A stretch of 32,545 nucleotides of DNA from an uncultured Opitutaceae bacterium (GCA_903916755.1 CAIWXW010000205.1:1-32545); one strand, 5' to 3'; counted from the stretch's first letter, positions 7,198 through 16,091 are shown. Notes: a model not told the origin generated them from the letters alone. A program made the numbers and translations.

Positions 7198-9729
7198 ATG
7201 CATTTCGTCCTCCGGATGGCCTGGCGGGATTCCCGGGCTTCCCGGCGGCGGCTTTTCCTTTTCTCGCTCTCCATTGTCTTTGGCATCGCGGCGCTGGTCG
7301 CGCTCGGATCCGGCAGCGCCAGCCTGACCCGCGCGATGCGGGTCCAGGCCAAGGGCCTGCTGGGCGCCGATCTGGTGCTGACTTCGCGGGCGCCATTCAG
7401 CGCGGCGCTGGACCGGGCCCTGGCGGCCCTGCCGGCGGAGCAGGCGCGCGACGAGTCGCTCGCCTCGATGATGACCTTCCCCCGGGCTGACGGCGCCGCC
7501 CGATTGGTGCAGGTGCGCGCGATGGAGGGCGCCTTCCCGTTCTATGGTGATTTTGTCACGGTGCCGGCCGGGGCGGCGGCGCGGCTGCGGGCGGGGGAGG
7601 ACGTCGTCATCCTCGACGAGACGCTGGCGAACCAGTTCGGGGTGAAGGTGGGCGATCCGGTCCGGCTGGGCCGGAGCACACTGACGGTGGCGGGCGTCCT
7701 CCAGAAAATGGCCGGCGAGTCGGCGGCCGTCACCACCTTCGCTCCTCGCGCCCTCATGCCGCGGCCGTATCTGCCCGCGGCCGGCCTGGGAGGGCCGGGG
7801 AGCCTGATCCGGCATCGGGTCGCGCTGCGGCTCCCCCCCGGCGCGGACGCCGACCGGATCGCCCGCCGGCTCCAGGAGGAATTCCCGGAGGAACGCATCT
7901 CCTATGAGACGACGGCCTCCCGGGAGCGGGAAATCGGCCGCGCCCTGACCAATGTCTATCACTTCCTGAACCTGGTTGGCTTCATCGCGCTGCTTCTCGG
8001 GGCCATCGGAGTCGCGAGCGCCATCCACGTGCACGTGCGCCAGAAGATTCCGACGGTCGCCGTGCTGCGCTGCCTCGGCGCGTCGGCGCGCCAGGCCTTC
8101 GCGGTATATCTGGTGCAGGGCATCGGACTCGGTGCGGTCGGCGCGGTGCTGGGTGCCAGCCTGGGTGTCGCGCTCCAGGAGGCGCTGCCCGCCGCGCTGA
8201 AGGACTGGCTGCCCTTTCCGGTCGAGTTTTTCATCGCCTGGCCGGCCGTGGCCCAGGGCATGGGCGCGGGGTTCCTGATCTGCGTCCTCTTTACGCTCCT
8301 GCCGCTCCTCGCGATTCGCCGGGTTTCCCCCTTGGTGGCCCTCCGGGCCGCCGCCGCGGACGTGCCGGCCGATCGCGCCGACCCGGCCCGCCTGGCGGTG
8401 GCGGGATTGATCCTGCTGGCGGTGGCCGCCTTCGCCTATGAGCAGACGCAGAGCCGGCGGCTGGGGGTCGGATTTGCGGCCGCGCTGGCGGCGGGACTGG
8501 GTGCCCTGGCGGGGCTGGCGCAGGCGGTGGCCTGGACGGCCCGCCGATTTCCGCCGCGGCGGCTGCCCTACGTGGTCCGCCAGGGGATCGCCAACCTGCA
8601 TCGGCCGAACAACCGCACGGTGCTGCTGTTGGTTTCGCTGGGGCTGGGGACGTTCCTCATCCTCACGCTGTACCTCGCCCGCGCGACCCTGCTGGGCGAA
8701 ATCGGCGAGACCGGCGGGCCGGGCCGGCCCAATCTGCTCTTCTTCGATATTCAGGATGACCAGATCGCCCCGCTCGACCGGATCGCCGCCGCGGCGGGCG
8801 CCCCGGTGATCGACCAGGCGCCGGTGGTGACGATGAAGCTCGCCGCCCTGCGCGGGCGTCCGGTCGAAGCCTGGATGAAGGACCGCGCCTCGCGCCTGCC
8901 GGGCTGGGCGCTCCGCCGCGAGTACCGCTCGACTTTCCGCGCCCAGACCTCCGCCACCGAGCGGGTCGTGGCGGGAACCTTCGTCGGACGGGCGGCGCCG
9001 GGCGGCGCGGCCCCCATTTCGATCGAGGAGGGCCTGGGCCGGGATCTGGAATTGAAGCTGGGCGACGAGCTGGTCTGGGACGTGCAGGGCGTTCCGGTGC
9101 GGACGACGGTGGGCAGCATCCGCCGCGTCGAATGGCGCCGGCTGGAGCCGAATTTCTTCGTGGTTTTTCCGCAGGGAGTGTTGGAAGCCGCGCCTAAATT
9201 CTACGTGGCGGCGGTGCGGGTGGCCACGCCCGCGGATTCCGCCCGCCTGCAGCGGTCCGTGGCCGCCGCCCTGCCCAACGTCACGGCGATCGATCTGGCC
9301 CTCCTGCTGCAGACTCTGGACGGCATCTTTGCCAAGGTGGCCTTCGCGGTGGACTTCATGGCGTTCTTCACGGTGGGCACCGGATTGGTGGTGCTCGCCG
9401 GCGCGGTCGTGGCCGGCCGGTACCAACGGGTGCGTGAAACGGTCCTGCTGCGGACGCTCGGGGCCAGCCGCGCCCAGCTCGACCGGATCCGGTTGGTCGA
9501 GTATGCGGTTCTGGGGGTGCTCGCCTCGCTCCTGGGCATAGGACTGGCCCTCGGGGCCAATGCCCTGCTGGCGCATTATTTCTTTGCGACCGCCCCGGCC
9601 AGCCCGGTTCTGCCGCTGCTGGCCGCGGCCCTGCTGGTCCCGGTGATCACGCTGGTCACAGGCACCCTGGCGGACCGCGGCGCGGGCGGGCAGTCCCCGC
9701 TCGAGGCGCTGCGGCTGGAGAACGCCTAA
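7198..9729 (+). CDS. FtsX-like ABC transporter permease, YbbP family
   Basis: An 843-residue inner-membrane protein with the MacB/FtsX-type architecture duplicated. TM1 (about residues 19-39) is followed by a large periplasmic MacB-PCD-like domain. A block of three TM helices follows (about 257-380) with RQKIPTVAVLRCLGAS (FtsX signature, EVAxLRxLGAS-like), then a central pair of helices, a second periplasmic domain and a final TM block with RETVLLRTLGASRAQL. YbbP-type permeases work with a LolD-like ATPase and probably extract lipophilic compounds or lipids. ATG 7198 is chosen because the membrane-anchored N terminus begins there; longer open frame upstream is antisense to tesA. No good Shine-Dalgarno is seen and no ATPase gene adjoins. 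Confidence 0.9.
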   Translation: MHFVLRMAWRDSRASRRRLFLFSLSIVFGIAALVALGSGSASLTRAMRVQAKGLLGADLVLTSRAPFSAALDRALAALPAEQARDESLASMMTFPRADGAARLVQVRAMEGAFPFYGDFVTVPAGAAARLRAGEDVVILDETLANQFGVKVGDPVRLGRSTLTVAGVLQKMAGESAAVTTFAPRALMPRPYLPAAGLGGPGSLIRHRVALRLPPGADADRIARRLQEEFPEERISYETTASREREIGRALTNVYHFLNLVGFIALLLGAIGVASAIHVHVRQKIPTVAVLRCLGASARQAFAVYLVQGIGLGAVGAVLGASLGVALQEALPAALKDWLPFPVEFFIAWPAVAQGMGAGFLICVLFTLLPLLAIRRVSPLVALRAAAADVPADRADPARLAVAGLILLAVAAFAYEQTQSRRLGVGFAAALAAGLGALAGLAQAVAWTARRFPPRRLPYVVRQGIANLHRPNNRTVLLLVSLGLGTFLILTLYLARATLLGEIGETGGPGRPNLLFFDIQDDQIAPLDRIAAAAGAPVIDQAPVVTMKLAALRGRPVEAWMKDRASRLPGWALRREYRSTFRAQTSATERVVAGTFVGRAAPGGAAPISIEEGLGRDLELKLGDELVWDVQGVPVRTTVGSIRRVEWRRLEPNFFVVFPQGVLEAAPKFYVAAVRVATPADSARLQRSVAAALPNVTAIDLALLLQTLDGIFAKVAFAVDFMAFFTVGTGLVVLAGAVVAGRYQRVRETVLLRTLGASRAQLDRIRLVEYAVLGVLASLLGIGLALGANALLAHYFFATAPASPVLPLLAAALLVPVITLVTGTLADRGAGGQSPLEALRLENA

Positions 9730-9786
9730 CCGGGCGGGCCGCCAAATTCACTCGTCAGCCGCCCGCGCCTCCGTATCACTGCGGGA

Positions 9787-10539
9787 ATGAAAATTCTCGG
9801 CATCGACATCGGGGGCTCGGCGCTCAAGGGCGCTCCGGTCGACACGGACACGGGCAAGATGCTGGCCGAGCGTTTCCGCATTCCCACGCCGGAGCGGCTG
9901 ACCCCGGCCCGCATGGGCGCGGCCATCGCCGACATCGCGGCCCATTTCAAATGGAAGGGGCCGATCGGCGTGGGCTTTCCCGGCGTGATCGAGCGCGGCA
10001 GGATGCTGACCTCGGCCAATCTCCATCCCGCGTTTGTCGGCTGCGCGGGCCAGGCGCTTTTCGCCAAGGCCACCGGCTGCCCGGTCGCCCTGATCAATGA
10101 CGCCGCGGCCGCCGGCCTGGCCGAAATGAAATTTGGCGCCGGCCGGAACTTCCAGGGCACGGCGCTGCTCCTGACCCTGGGCACCGGCGTGGGCTCCGTG
10201 CTTTTCCATCGCGGGCAGATTTTTCCCTGCGAACTCGGGCACCTGCCCTTCAAGGGCCGCGACGCGGAAAAGCATGTGGCGGCCTCCGTGCGAAAGGCCA
10301 AGGGGCTTTCCTATGCGGAATGGGCCGGCCGGCTCGACCAGTACCTGCACCTGCTCGAGCGGGTGCTCTGGCCGGAAATGATCATCCTGGGCGGCGGCGT
10401 CAGCGCCAAGCACGCGAAGTTCTTCCAGTACCTGCACACCCGCGCCGAGCTGAAGGCCGCCCGATTGCTCAACGGAGCGGGCATCGTGGGCGCGGCGCTG
10501 CACGCCGCCGAGCCCGCCGCCCTGCGGGCGGCCAAGTGA
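9787..10539 (+). CDS. ROK-family kinase, polyphosphate-glucokinase-like
   Basis: A 250-residue cytoplasmic sugar kinase. It starts MKILGIDIGGSALKG (phosphate-1 loop) and has IGVGFPGVIERG, a ligand segment ALINDAAAAG with N104/D105 (D105 as likely catalytic base), LTLGTGVGSVLF (phosphate-2 loop), CELGHLPF and LGGGVSAKHAKFF (adenosine or polyphosphate region). This set matches PpgK-type glucokinases, which phosphorylate glucose with polyphosphate and/or ATP. The usual NDADAAG reads NDAAAAG here, losing the second Asp. The gene has its own 57-bp upstream gap with a CGGGCGG/CCGCCCG inverted repeat (9731-9737, 9759-9765). It converges on the broken GH28 region. Phosphoryl-donor choice cannot be decided from sequence. 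Confidence 0.85.
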   Translation: MKILGIDIGGSALKGAPVDTDTGKMLAERFRIPTPERLTPARMGAAIADIAAHFKWKGPIGVGFPGVIERGRMLTSANLHPAFVGCAGQALFAKATGCPVALINDAAAAGLAEMKFGAGRNFQGTALLLTLGTGVGSVLFHRGQIFPCELGHLPFKGRDAEKHVAASVRKAKGLSYAEWAGRLDQYLHLLERVLWPEMIILGGGVSAKHAKFFQYLHTRAELKAARLLNGAGIVGAALHAAEPAALRAAK

Positions 10540-10552
10540 TCGTCGGGACGGA

Positions 10553-11069
10553 TTAGGGCCGAAGATCCGCCACGGTATCGGCGGCCAGGACGGGGGGGCC
10601 GTGGAGCGTCGTGATCTGCACCGCGCGCAGCGTGACCTGCCGGGCGTAGTTCAGGCGCAGCCCCTCGGGCGCCGCGATCGTGACGTCGTCAAAGATGATG
10701 TTTGCAACCGGCATTTCCGGCAGGCCCAGGATGAGGCCGGCCTCCCAAAGACAGGTCGCGCGGATCCGGCGCAGGATGATGTTCCGCCAGCGGGGGGTGG
10801 AATCCGTGACCGGGCGGGCGGCGTCGTGGCCCCCCGTGGCCAGGGCGAGGGCGGCCAGGTTGCCGAAGGGCCGATAGTAGATCGGAGGCCCGACCAGCGG
10901 GTAGTAGCTGGTGATGACGATGGCCTCGCCAACGCGCTTCATGGTCAGATCCTCGAAGATGAGGTTCTCGACCAGGCCGCCGCGGTCGCGGGCGGATTTG
11001 AGATTAACGCCGATGTTGGTTCCCTCAAAGGTGCATCGCCGCACGGTCAGGTTGCGGAGCCCCCCGCGC
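10553..11069 (-). pseudogene. C-terminal fragment of a GH28 polygalacturonase-like beta-helix protein
   Basis: About 170 residues remain of a right-handed parallel beta-helix pectinase-type protein. The stretch GLRNLTVRRCTFEGTNIGV, then a LKSARDRGG segment and VENLIFEDLTMKRV with AIVITSYY, is the characteristic GH28 run containing the RxK-like substrate-binding segment; NIIFDDVTI and similar coils follow. GH28 enzymes are normally over 400 residues, so the N-terminal half, including the catalytic Asp residues, is missing. Upstream the sequence changes at about 11060-11070 into the start of an unrelated secreted protein in another frame. The open frame continues to ATG 11137, but those residues are a shadow of the neighbouring fragment. 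It is probably a deletion remnant. Confidence 0.7.
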
Positions 11070-11322
11070 GTGCCGCTCCTCCGGGAAATCGCCGTCATCG
11101 ACCAGGATCTTCCAGGACAGCACCTCCGCCGGCGCATCGGGATCGAGGCGCGGCCCGGAGTCCGTCAGCTGGGCGGGATCGACGGGTTCCCACGGCACTG
11201 GCGCGGCCGCCCGGAGGCCGAGGGCCGAGAGACCGAGCGCCAGCAGGAGCAGCGGACGGCGACCAGGGAGGGGAAGGAGGGGGGGAGTGAGCGAACTTTT
11301 CAGAGCCGGGGGCGGGGCGCAT
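11070..11322 (-). pseudogene. N-terminal fragment of a secreted protein (putative DUF3857 family), frameshifted
   Basis: Read on the minus strand in frame with codon 11261-11259, the sequence gives a signal peptide RRPLLLLALGLSALGLRAA. It continues with mature sequence VPWEPVDPAQLTDSGPRLD and DAPAEVLSWKILVDDGD, after which the match ends at about 11070. This resembles, from memory, the N terminus of large DUF3857/transglutaminase-type proteins in Verrucomicrobia; I am only moderately sure. A plausible ATG (11322) lies in a different frame, separated by a G7 tract on the plus strand (11279-11285). The fragment is therefore both truncated and frameshifted. It is joined directly to the GH28 fragment at a G6/C6 run (11060-11065). 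Confidence 0.5.
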
Positions 11323-11328
11323 AAAGTT

Positions 11329-12555
11329 CTAGCCGCGGCGGATCTCCGATCCCTGGAACCGGATCTGGATCCGGTACACCCGCTTGACCCGGCATTTGAT
11401 CAGGCCGGTCGCCAGGTCCACCTTTTCGGGGACCTCGATGCGATGCAGGTCGACGACGGCATGGTAGCCGCGCTCGGAAAAGACGTCGATCAGCATGGTC
11501 AGGGCCATGGGGTCGTCGAGGACGGGATCCTCGGTGTTGACCAGGGCGACGCCGGAAATCGCGTGGGCCATGACGATCGGCATCATCTTCTTCTCGATCA
11601 TCTCGACCACGCGCGGGAAGAGCTCGGGGTGCTCAAGCTCGTGGCTGTCGAGCCGCTTCACCAATTCCTGGCGGGCGTGGACGATGATGTCGCTGGCCAG
11701 CTGGATGCCGCGCAGCCGGTCGACGGTGCGGGGATCCAGCTCGAGCGTGCTCTGGTACTCCAACTCATGGAGGATATTCTGCTCGACCTCATCCACCGGC
11801 CCCTGGGCGTTGATAAAATGATAGTGGAAGATCTCCTTCAGCTCCTGGAGGGCGCCCCAGGTCTGCTCCTTGAAGACCCGATAGCGGCGCTGCGCCAGAG
11901 CCTCGTCGAAGTCGGTCGCGCGCTCCTCGAGGAGCTCGCCGATGCCCGTCCGCCGGGTCTCCTCGTTGTGCTGGCGCACCTCGCGGCCGCGCTTCATCTG
12001 GCGGTCGACGCTGGTCCGCTCGTCGACGAAGAGCACCATGATGTGGATCGTCGGCAGCCGAAAATAGATGCCCAGGGGCGTCTGGTAGAACTCGCTCCGC
12101 AACTCATGCATCTTGTCCACCAGGAGCTTGAGCGCCTCGACCTGCACCTTCGTGCGCGGAAATCCGTCCAGGATGACCCCGTCGCGGTATTCCGGGCGCA
12201 GCAGGTGGCGGAAGAGGAGGCTGATGGCCTCGCGGTCGCCGACCATGTTGCCGGCATCCTTCAGGCGGCGGGCCTCGGGACTGTCGAGCAGGGCGCTGAT
12301 GACGATCGGCGGGCAGGTGAGCCCCCGCGTTTTCGCGATAAAGGAGGTGTTTGTCCCCTTGCCCGACCCGGGGGCGCCCCCGAGGAGGATGAATTCCTTG
12401 GGGAAACGGAGGTTTTCCCGGCCATGGTCCGCCTCCAGGTCCTGCCAGACCGCGCTGAAGATGATCTGGGCGTCCTTGATCTCAAGGTCGGTCAGGCGGG
12501 GCACGGGAGGCGCCACGGGATTCTCCGAGGGTGATTTGCTGGAAGTGGCCGCCAT
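11329..12555 (-). CDS. Adenylate-kinase-like nucleoside monophosphate kinase with long C-terminal extension
   Basis: A 408-residue protein. Residues 55-230 form an adenylate-kinase-like P-loop domain: Walker A GGAPGSGKGT (59-68), an NMP-binding-like segment with REAISLLFRHLL, and ILDGFPRTKVQVEAL (the DGFPR signature). RGREVRQHNEETRRTGIGEL corresponds to the lid region. A normal Adk is about 215 residues; here a further 180 or so follow, largely helical and charged, of a type I do not recognise, ending in a basic segment KCRVKRVYRIQIRF. Start ATG 12555 is chosen because the P-loop domain begins shortly after; the frame stays open to 12735 but those residues are not protein-like. It is probably cytoplasmic; whether the substrate is AMP is untested. 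Confidence 0.8.
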   Translation of the reverse strand: MAATSSKSPSENPVAPPVPRLTDLEIKDAQIIFSAVWQDLEADHGRENLRFPKEFILLGGAPGSGKGTNTSFIAKTRGLTCPPIVISALLDSPEARRLKDAGNMVGDREAISLLFRHLLRPEYRDGVILDGFPRTKVQVEALKLLVDKMHELRSEFYQTPLGIYFRLPTIHIMVLFVDERTSVDRQMKRGREVRQHNEETRRTGIGELLEERATDFDEALAQRRYRVFKEQTWGALQELKEIFHYHFINAQGPVDEVEQNILHELEYQSTLELDPRTVDRLRGIQLASDIIVHARQELVKRLDSHELEHPELFPRVVEMIEKKMMPIVMAHAISGVALVNTEDPVLDDPMALTMLIDVFSERGYHAVVDLHRIEVPEKVDLATGLIKCRVKRVYRIQIRFQGSEIRRG

Positions 12556-12720
12556 GGGGTGGAAAAGGAGCAAAGCGAATCCAGCGGTGAGGGCAAAGCC
12601 TGAAAATGATGCACCGTTCAACCCGAACGCGAAGGGAACTCCCTGGGGACGGCCTTGTCTTTTCTCTCCGGCAGCTCGCGCGGGCCTAGCTCGCGGGACT
12701 GCCAAGTTGAAGCTGGACCT

Positions 12721-12753
12721 GGCGGGGTCGCGCAAGCGGCCCCGCCTTGTTTT
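12721..12753 (+). terminator. Strong GNRA-loop hairpin plus T-tract, reading on the plus strand
   Basis: Bases 12721-12731 pair with 12736-12746 over 11 positions, ten Watson-Crick and one G-T, closed by a GCAA tetraloop (12732-12735). TTGTTTT follows at once (12747-12753). This is a textbook intrinsic terminator for plus-strand transcription. No plus-strand gene lies before it, since the NMP kinase runs the other way. It could end a small RNA in 12556-12720 or act as an attenuator in the leader of the response-regulator gene starting at 12818. Confidence 0.7.
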
Positions 12754-12817
12754 CGAATCCGACCTCTCCGGCTGGGCAAAATACTTGCATAGTGCACGAC
12801 CTTTTTAATTTTTTCCC

Positions 12818-14152
12818 ATGAGGGTGCTCATTGTCGACGACGAAGCCCCCATCCGGAAAATCACCCGGGTCGCGGTCGAAACCGCGGGCTGCACGGTGGT
12901 CGAGGCCTCGGGTGGCGCCCGTGCGCTGAAGGCCATCGAGGAGGAGCCGTTCGACGCGGTTTTTCTGGACCTGCGGATCGGCGGAGACGACGGGCTGGAT
13001 GTCCTGGCCCGGCTCCTGAAGCTCCAGCCGGCCCTGCCCGTGGTCATGTTCACGGCCTACGCCAACATCGCGACCGCGGTCGAGGCCATGCGCCGGGGCG
13101 CCTTTGATTTCATCCCCAAGCCGTTCACGCCGGAGCAGATCCGGGGCGTCCTGGCGAAGATCCAGAAAAACCGAGCCCTGCAGCAGCGGGTGCAGTCGCT
13201 CGAGAGCGAGCTGGCCGCGGCCACCCCCCCGATCGAACTCGAGTCGGCCGAGCCGGCCGTGCGCAGCGTCCTCGAGATCGCTTTCAAGGCGGCCGTGACC
13301 TCGGCCACGATCCTGCTGCTCGGGCCCAGCGGCACGGGCAAGAGCGTCCTGGCCCGGGAGATACACCGGCGGAGCGCGCAGCGGGACGCGGCCTTCGTCA
13401 CGGTCAGCTGCCCCAGCCTTTCGCGGGAACTGCTGGAGAGCGACCTGTTCGGCCATGTGAAGGGCGCCTTCACCGGCGCGATCGCCGATGCGGCCGGCAA
13501 GGTGGCCGCGGCCTCCGGCGGGACGCTCTTCCTCGACGAGATCGGGGAACTGCCCCTGGAGATCCAGCCCAAGCTCCTCCGGCTGCTCCAGGAGCGGGAA
13601 TATGAGCGGGTGGGCGAGACCCGCTCGCGCACCGCCGACGTCCGCGTGATCGCCGCGACCAACCGGGACCTGGCGGCGGAAGTGCGCGCCGGCCGCTTTC
13701 GCGAGGATCTCTTCTACCGGCTGAACGTGATCAGCGTGGTCCTGCCGGGGCTCCGGGATCGCCCGCACGACCTGCCCCGCTTCGCCGAGGCCTACTGCCG
13801 GTTTTTCGCCGCGCGGCTGGGGAAGAAGATCACCGGCTTTGCGCCGGAGGTCCTAGCCGTGTTCGACCGCTATCCCTGGTCCGGGAATCTGCGGGAGCTG
13901 CGCAATGCGGTTGAGCGGGCGGTGATCCTCAACGCGGGCGGACTCATCGACCTCGCCGACCTGCCCGAGGGGTTCCGGGGCGGATCGGATCCGGCCATCA
14001 TCGTCGGGTCGCGGGTGACGATCGAGGCCCTCGAAGCCGAGCACCTTCGCCGGGTCCTCGCAGGGGCGCGCAGCCTCGACGAAGCCGCGCGGACGCTGGG
14101 CATCGATCCGGCGACGCTCTACCGCAAACGCCAGAAACTGGGGCTGCTCTAG
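12818..14152 (+). CDS. NtrC/AlgB-type sigma54-dependent response regulator
   Basis: A 444-residue three-domain activator. The receiver domain (1-118) has VDDE at the acidic pocket, D51 as phospho-acceptor, T79 and K101. The AAA+ domain has Walker A GPSGTGKS (169-176), GAFTGA (216-221) that contacts sigma54, Walker B GGTLFLDEIGEL and the R-finger region FREDLFYRLN. A C-terminal Fis-type helix-turn-helix follows (about 413-442, DEAARTLGIDPATLYRKRQ). It therefore activates sigma54 promoters after phosphorylation. The next gene, 20 bp downstream, is a KinB-like sensor kinase, its likely partner. The ATG is preceded by a T/C tract rather than a Shine-Dalgarno. The terminator-like hairpin at 12721 lies about 65 bp upstream. 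Target genes are not evident here. Confidence 0.93.
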   Translation: MRVLIVDDEAPIRKITRVAVETAGCTVVEASGGARALKAIEEEPFDAVFLDLRIGGDDGLDVLARLLKLQPALPVVMFTAYANIATAVEAMRRGAFDFIPKPFTPEQIRGVLAKIQKNRALQQRVQSLESELAAATPPIELESAEPAVRSVLEIAFKAAVTSATILLLGPSGTGKSVLAREIHRRSAQRDAAFVTVSCPSLSRELLESDLFGHVKGAFTGAIADAAGKVAAASGGTLFLDEIGELPLEIQPKLLRLLQEREYERVGETRSRTADVRVIAATNRDLAAEVRAGRFREDLFYRLNVISVVLPGLRDRPHDLPRFAEAYCRFFAARLGKKITGFAPEVLAVFDRYPWSGNLRELRNAVERAVILNAGGLIDLADLPEGFRGGSDPAIIVGSRVTIEALEAEHLRRVLAGARSLDEAARTLGIDPATLYRKRQKLGLL

Positions 14153-14172
14153 CGGTTCGGGCCGCTTCGTCG

Positions 14173-15994
14173 ATGCTCCGGACGCGCCTCTATCTCGGCC
14201 TGCTTCCCCTGCTGCTGGTGGCGATCGGCACCGGCGCCTACGCGATCCTGGTCTGCCACCAGCTCGCCGGCTCGTTCCAGCACGACCTGGTTTCCAGCTA
14301 CCGTGCGTCCCTCGCCGGCGAACGGATGCGGGCCGCCGCCGCGCGGATGAGCAACGATGTCGCCGCCGCGGGCCGGCAGGGTCCGCTCGAAATCCGGCGG
14401 GCCTATGGGGCTGACCGCACGGCCTTTACGCGGGACTTGCTGGCGCAGGCGACCAGCGCGGCGGGCACCTCGCGCGCGCCGCTCGTCGCCGACGTGGATG
14501 CGGCCTTCGCCGCCATGGATACCCTCGACCAACGGGTGATCGCCGGCAACGCCGATCGCTCGCTCGAGGCCCTCGGGGAGGGCGAGGGCGCGCTCTTCCG
14601 CCTGGTGGACGCGATCGAGAAGCTCGAGCGGCACGACTACGCGACGGCGGAGGGCACCGCCGCCGCGTCCGGAAGCCTGGCGGCCCGGACCATCGACGTG
14701 CTGGCCCTGGCGATGGTGGCCGCCTTCCTGCTCTCGGTCTTCCTGGGCTGGCGGCTGGCCGCCTCGCTGCTCCGGCCCATCCAGGCCCTCACCGCCTCGG
14801 CCGAGGCGGTGGGTGAGGGGGACCTGGACCGGGAGGTGCCCGCCCTCTCCGACGACGAGTTGGGCCGACTGGGCCGCACGTTCAATGCCATGGCCGGCAA
14901 GCTCCGGGCTTATCGCGATGCCGCCAATGCGAAGGCGCTGCGCGTGCAGCGGACCATGGAGGCGGTGCTGACTTCGGCCCCCGATCCGGTCTTTGTCATC
15001 GCCCGGGATGGCAGCGGCAACCTGCGCAATCCCGCCGCCGAAGAGCTGGCGCGGTCGCTTGATTTCGGGCCGGAATTCCCCGTCGCCATCACCGAGCCGC
15101 TCGAGCGGGTCTTGGCGACCGGACAGCACTACCTGCCGACCGATTATGGGCGGGCCATCACCCTGAGGGTCGGGCGGGAGGATCGCCATTACCTGCCGCG
15201 CATTCTGGCGATCGGCGACCGCCTCCAGGAATTCAAGGGGGCCGCGGTCATCCTGCAGGATGTCACCAAGTTTCGCCTCCTCGACGACGCGAAGACCAAC
15301 CTGGTGGGGACGGTCAGTCACGAGCTGAAGACCCCGCTGACCAGCCTCCGGCTCGCGGTATATCTCGTCCTCGAGCAGCGGCTCGGGCAGCTGCTGCCCG
15401 CGCAGGTTGAGCTGCTGGAAACGGCGCGCGACGAGGCGGACCGGCTGCTGCGCATCCTCGATGACCTGCTCGACCTGGCGCGGCTGGAGAGCGGCGACGC
15501 GGCGCTTTCCCGGCGGGAAGTGCGGGTGGCGGATCTGCTGGCCGAGATGGCCCGGGAGGCCCAGCCGCTGCTTGCCGCCGCCGGGCAGCGCCTGGTCATC
15601 GAGGGGGGGGGGAACGGTCGGGACGGTGATGGCGGACGTGGACCGGCTGCGCCATGTCTTCCTCAATCTCCTGACCAACGCCGCGAAATATGCCCATCCC
15701 GGCGCGACGATCACCTTGTACGCGGAGCCCGCGCCGCTGGGGTTCGTCCGCTGCGGGGTCCGCGACGAGGGGCCGGGCATCGCCCCCGAGGCCGTGCCGC
15801 ACATATTTGACCGGTTTTACCGGGTGGCCGGGACGGATCGGAAAGGGGCGGGGCTCGGCCTGGCGATCGCGCGCGAGATCGTGGCCGCCCATGGGGGGAC
15901 GATTGCCTGCGCCAGCCGCCCCGGGGAGGGGTGCGATTTCTATTTCGACCTGCCGGGGAACTCTTTGGCCGCCCCGGTTACGAATCAGGAGTGA
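14173..15994 (+). CDS. KinB-like sensor histidine kinase, frame broken at a G10 tract
   Basis: Two reading frames together make one complete kinase of about 606 residues. The first (from ATG 14173) has TM1 (about 7-29), a periplasmic domain of about 145 residues, TM2 (about 177-197), HAMP (with GEGDLDREVPALSDDELGRL), a PAS domain, and the HisKA box TVSHELKTPL with H383. It also has the start of the ATP-binding region up to QRLVIEGGG. At the G10 run (15603-15612) the frame shifts. The continuing frame supplies the N box (LRHVFLNLLTNAAKY), G1 (DEGPGIAPE), F box (IFDRFYR) and G2 (GAGLGLAIAREIV), and stops at 15992-15994. A G9 run would restore one frame. As given, translation stops shortly after without the catalytic ATPase domain. 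The break is phase variation or a homopolymer read error. Confidence 0.88.
15603..15612 (+). repeat. G10 homopolymer inside the sensor kinase gene
   Basis: Ten consecutive G residues follow GA at 15601-15602. With ten the frame leaves the kinase ATP-binding domain; with nine it reads EGGGTVGTVMADVDRL and continues into a perfect N box. The tract sits between the HisKA and catalytic regions. Confidence 0.9.
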
Positions 15995-16091
15995 GAAATC
16001 CCCTGTGCCGGCGTCTTCTCGGAGACCCCGGGGCGGGGATGGCAGGCCATCGCAATCCATCGCGGTAATCCGCGTTCCAACTCAAACTACC

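Noticed and set aside
7186-9576. A 796-codon minus-strand open frame opposite the YbbP-like permease
   Set aside because: The translation is rich in Arg, Gln, Gly and His with no domain, whereas the plus strand has clear FtsX-type signatures and membrane helices.
12556-12735. Upstream extension of the NMP kinase by 60 codons
   Set aside because: The extra residues are Arg/Pro/Ala-rich and run into the terminator hairpin; the P-loop domain fits a start at 12555.
12749-12775. TTCGAATCC followed by CTCTCCG, resembling the 3' end of a serine tRNA
   Set aside because: The five bases before the loop do not pair with those after it, and no matching acceptor strand or anticodon arm lies upstream. 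At most it is a chance match or an old attachment remnant.
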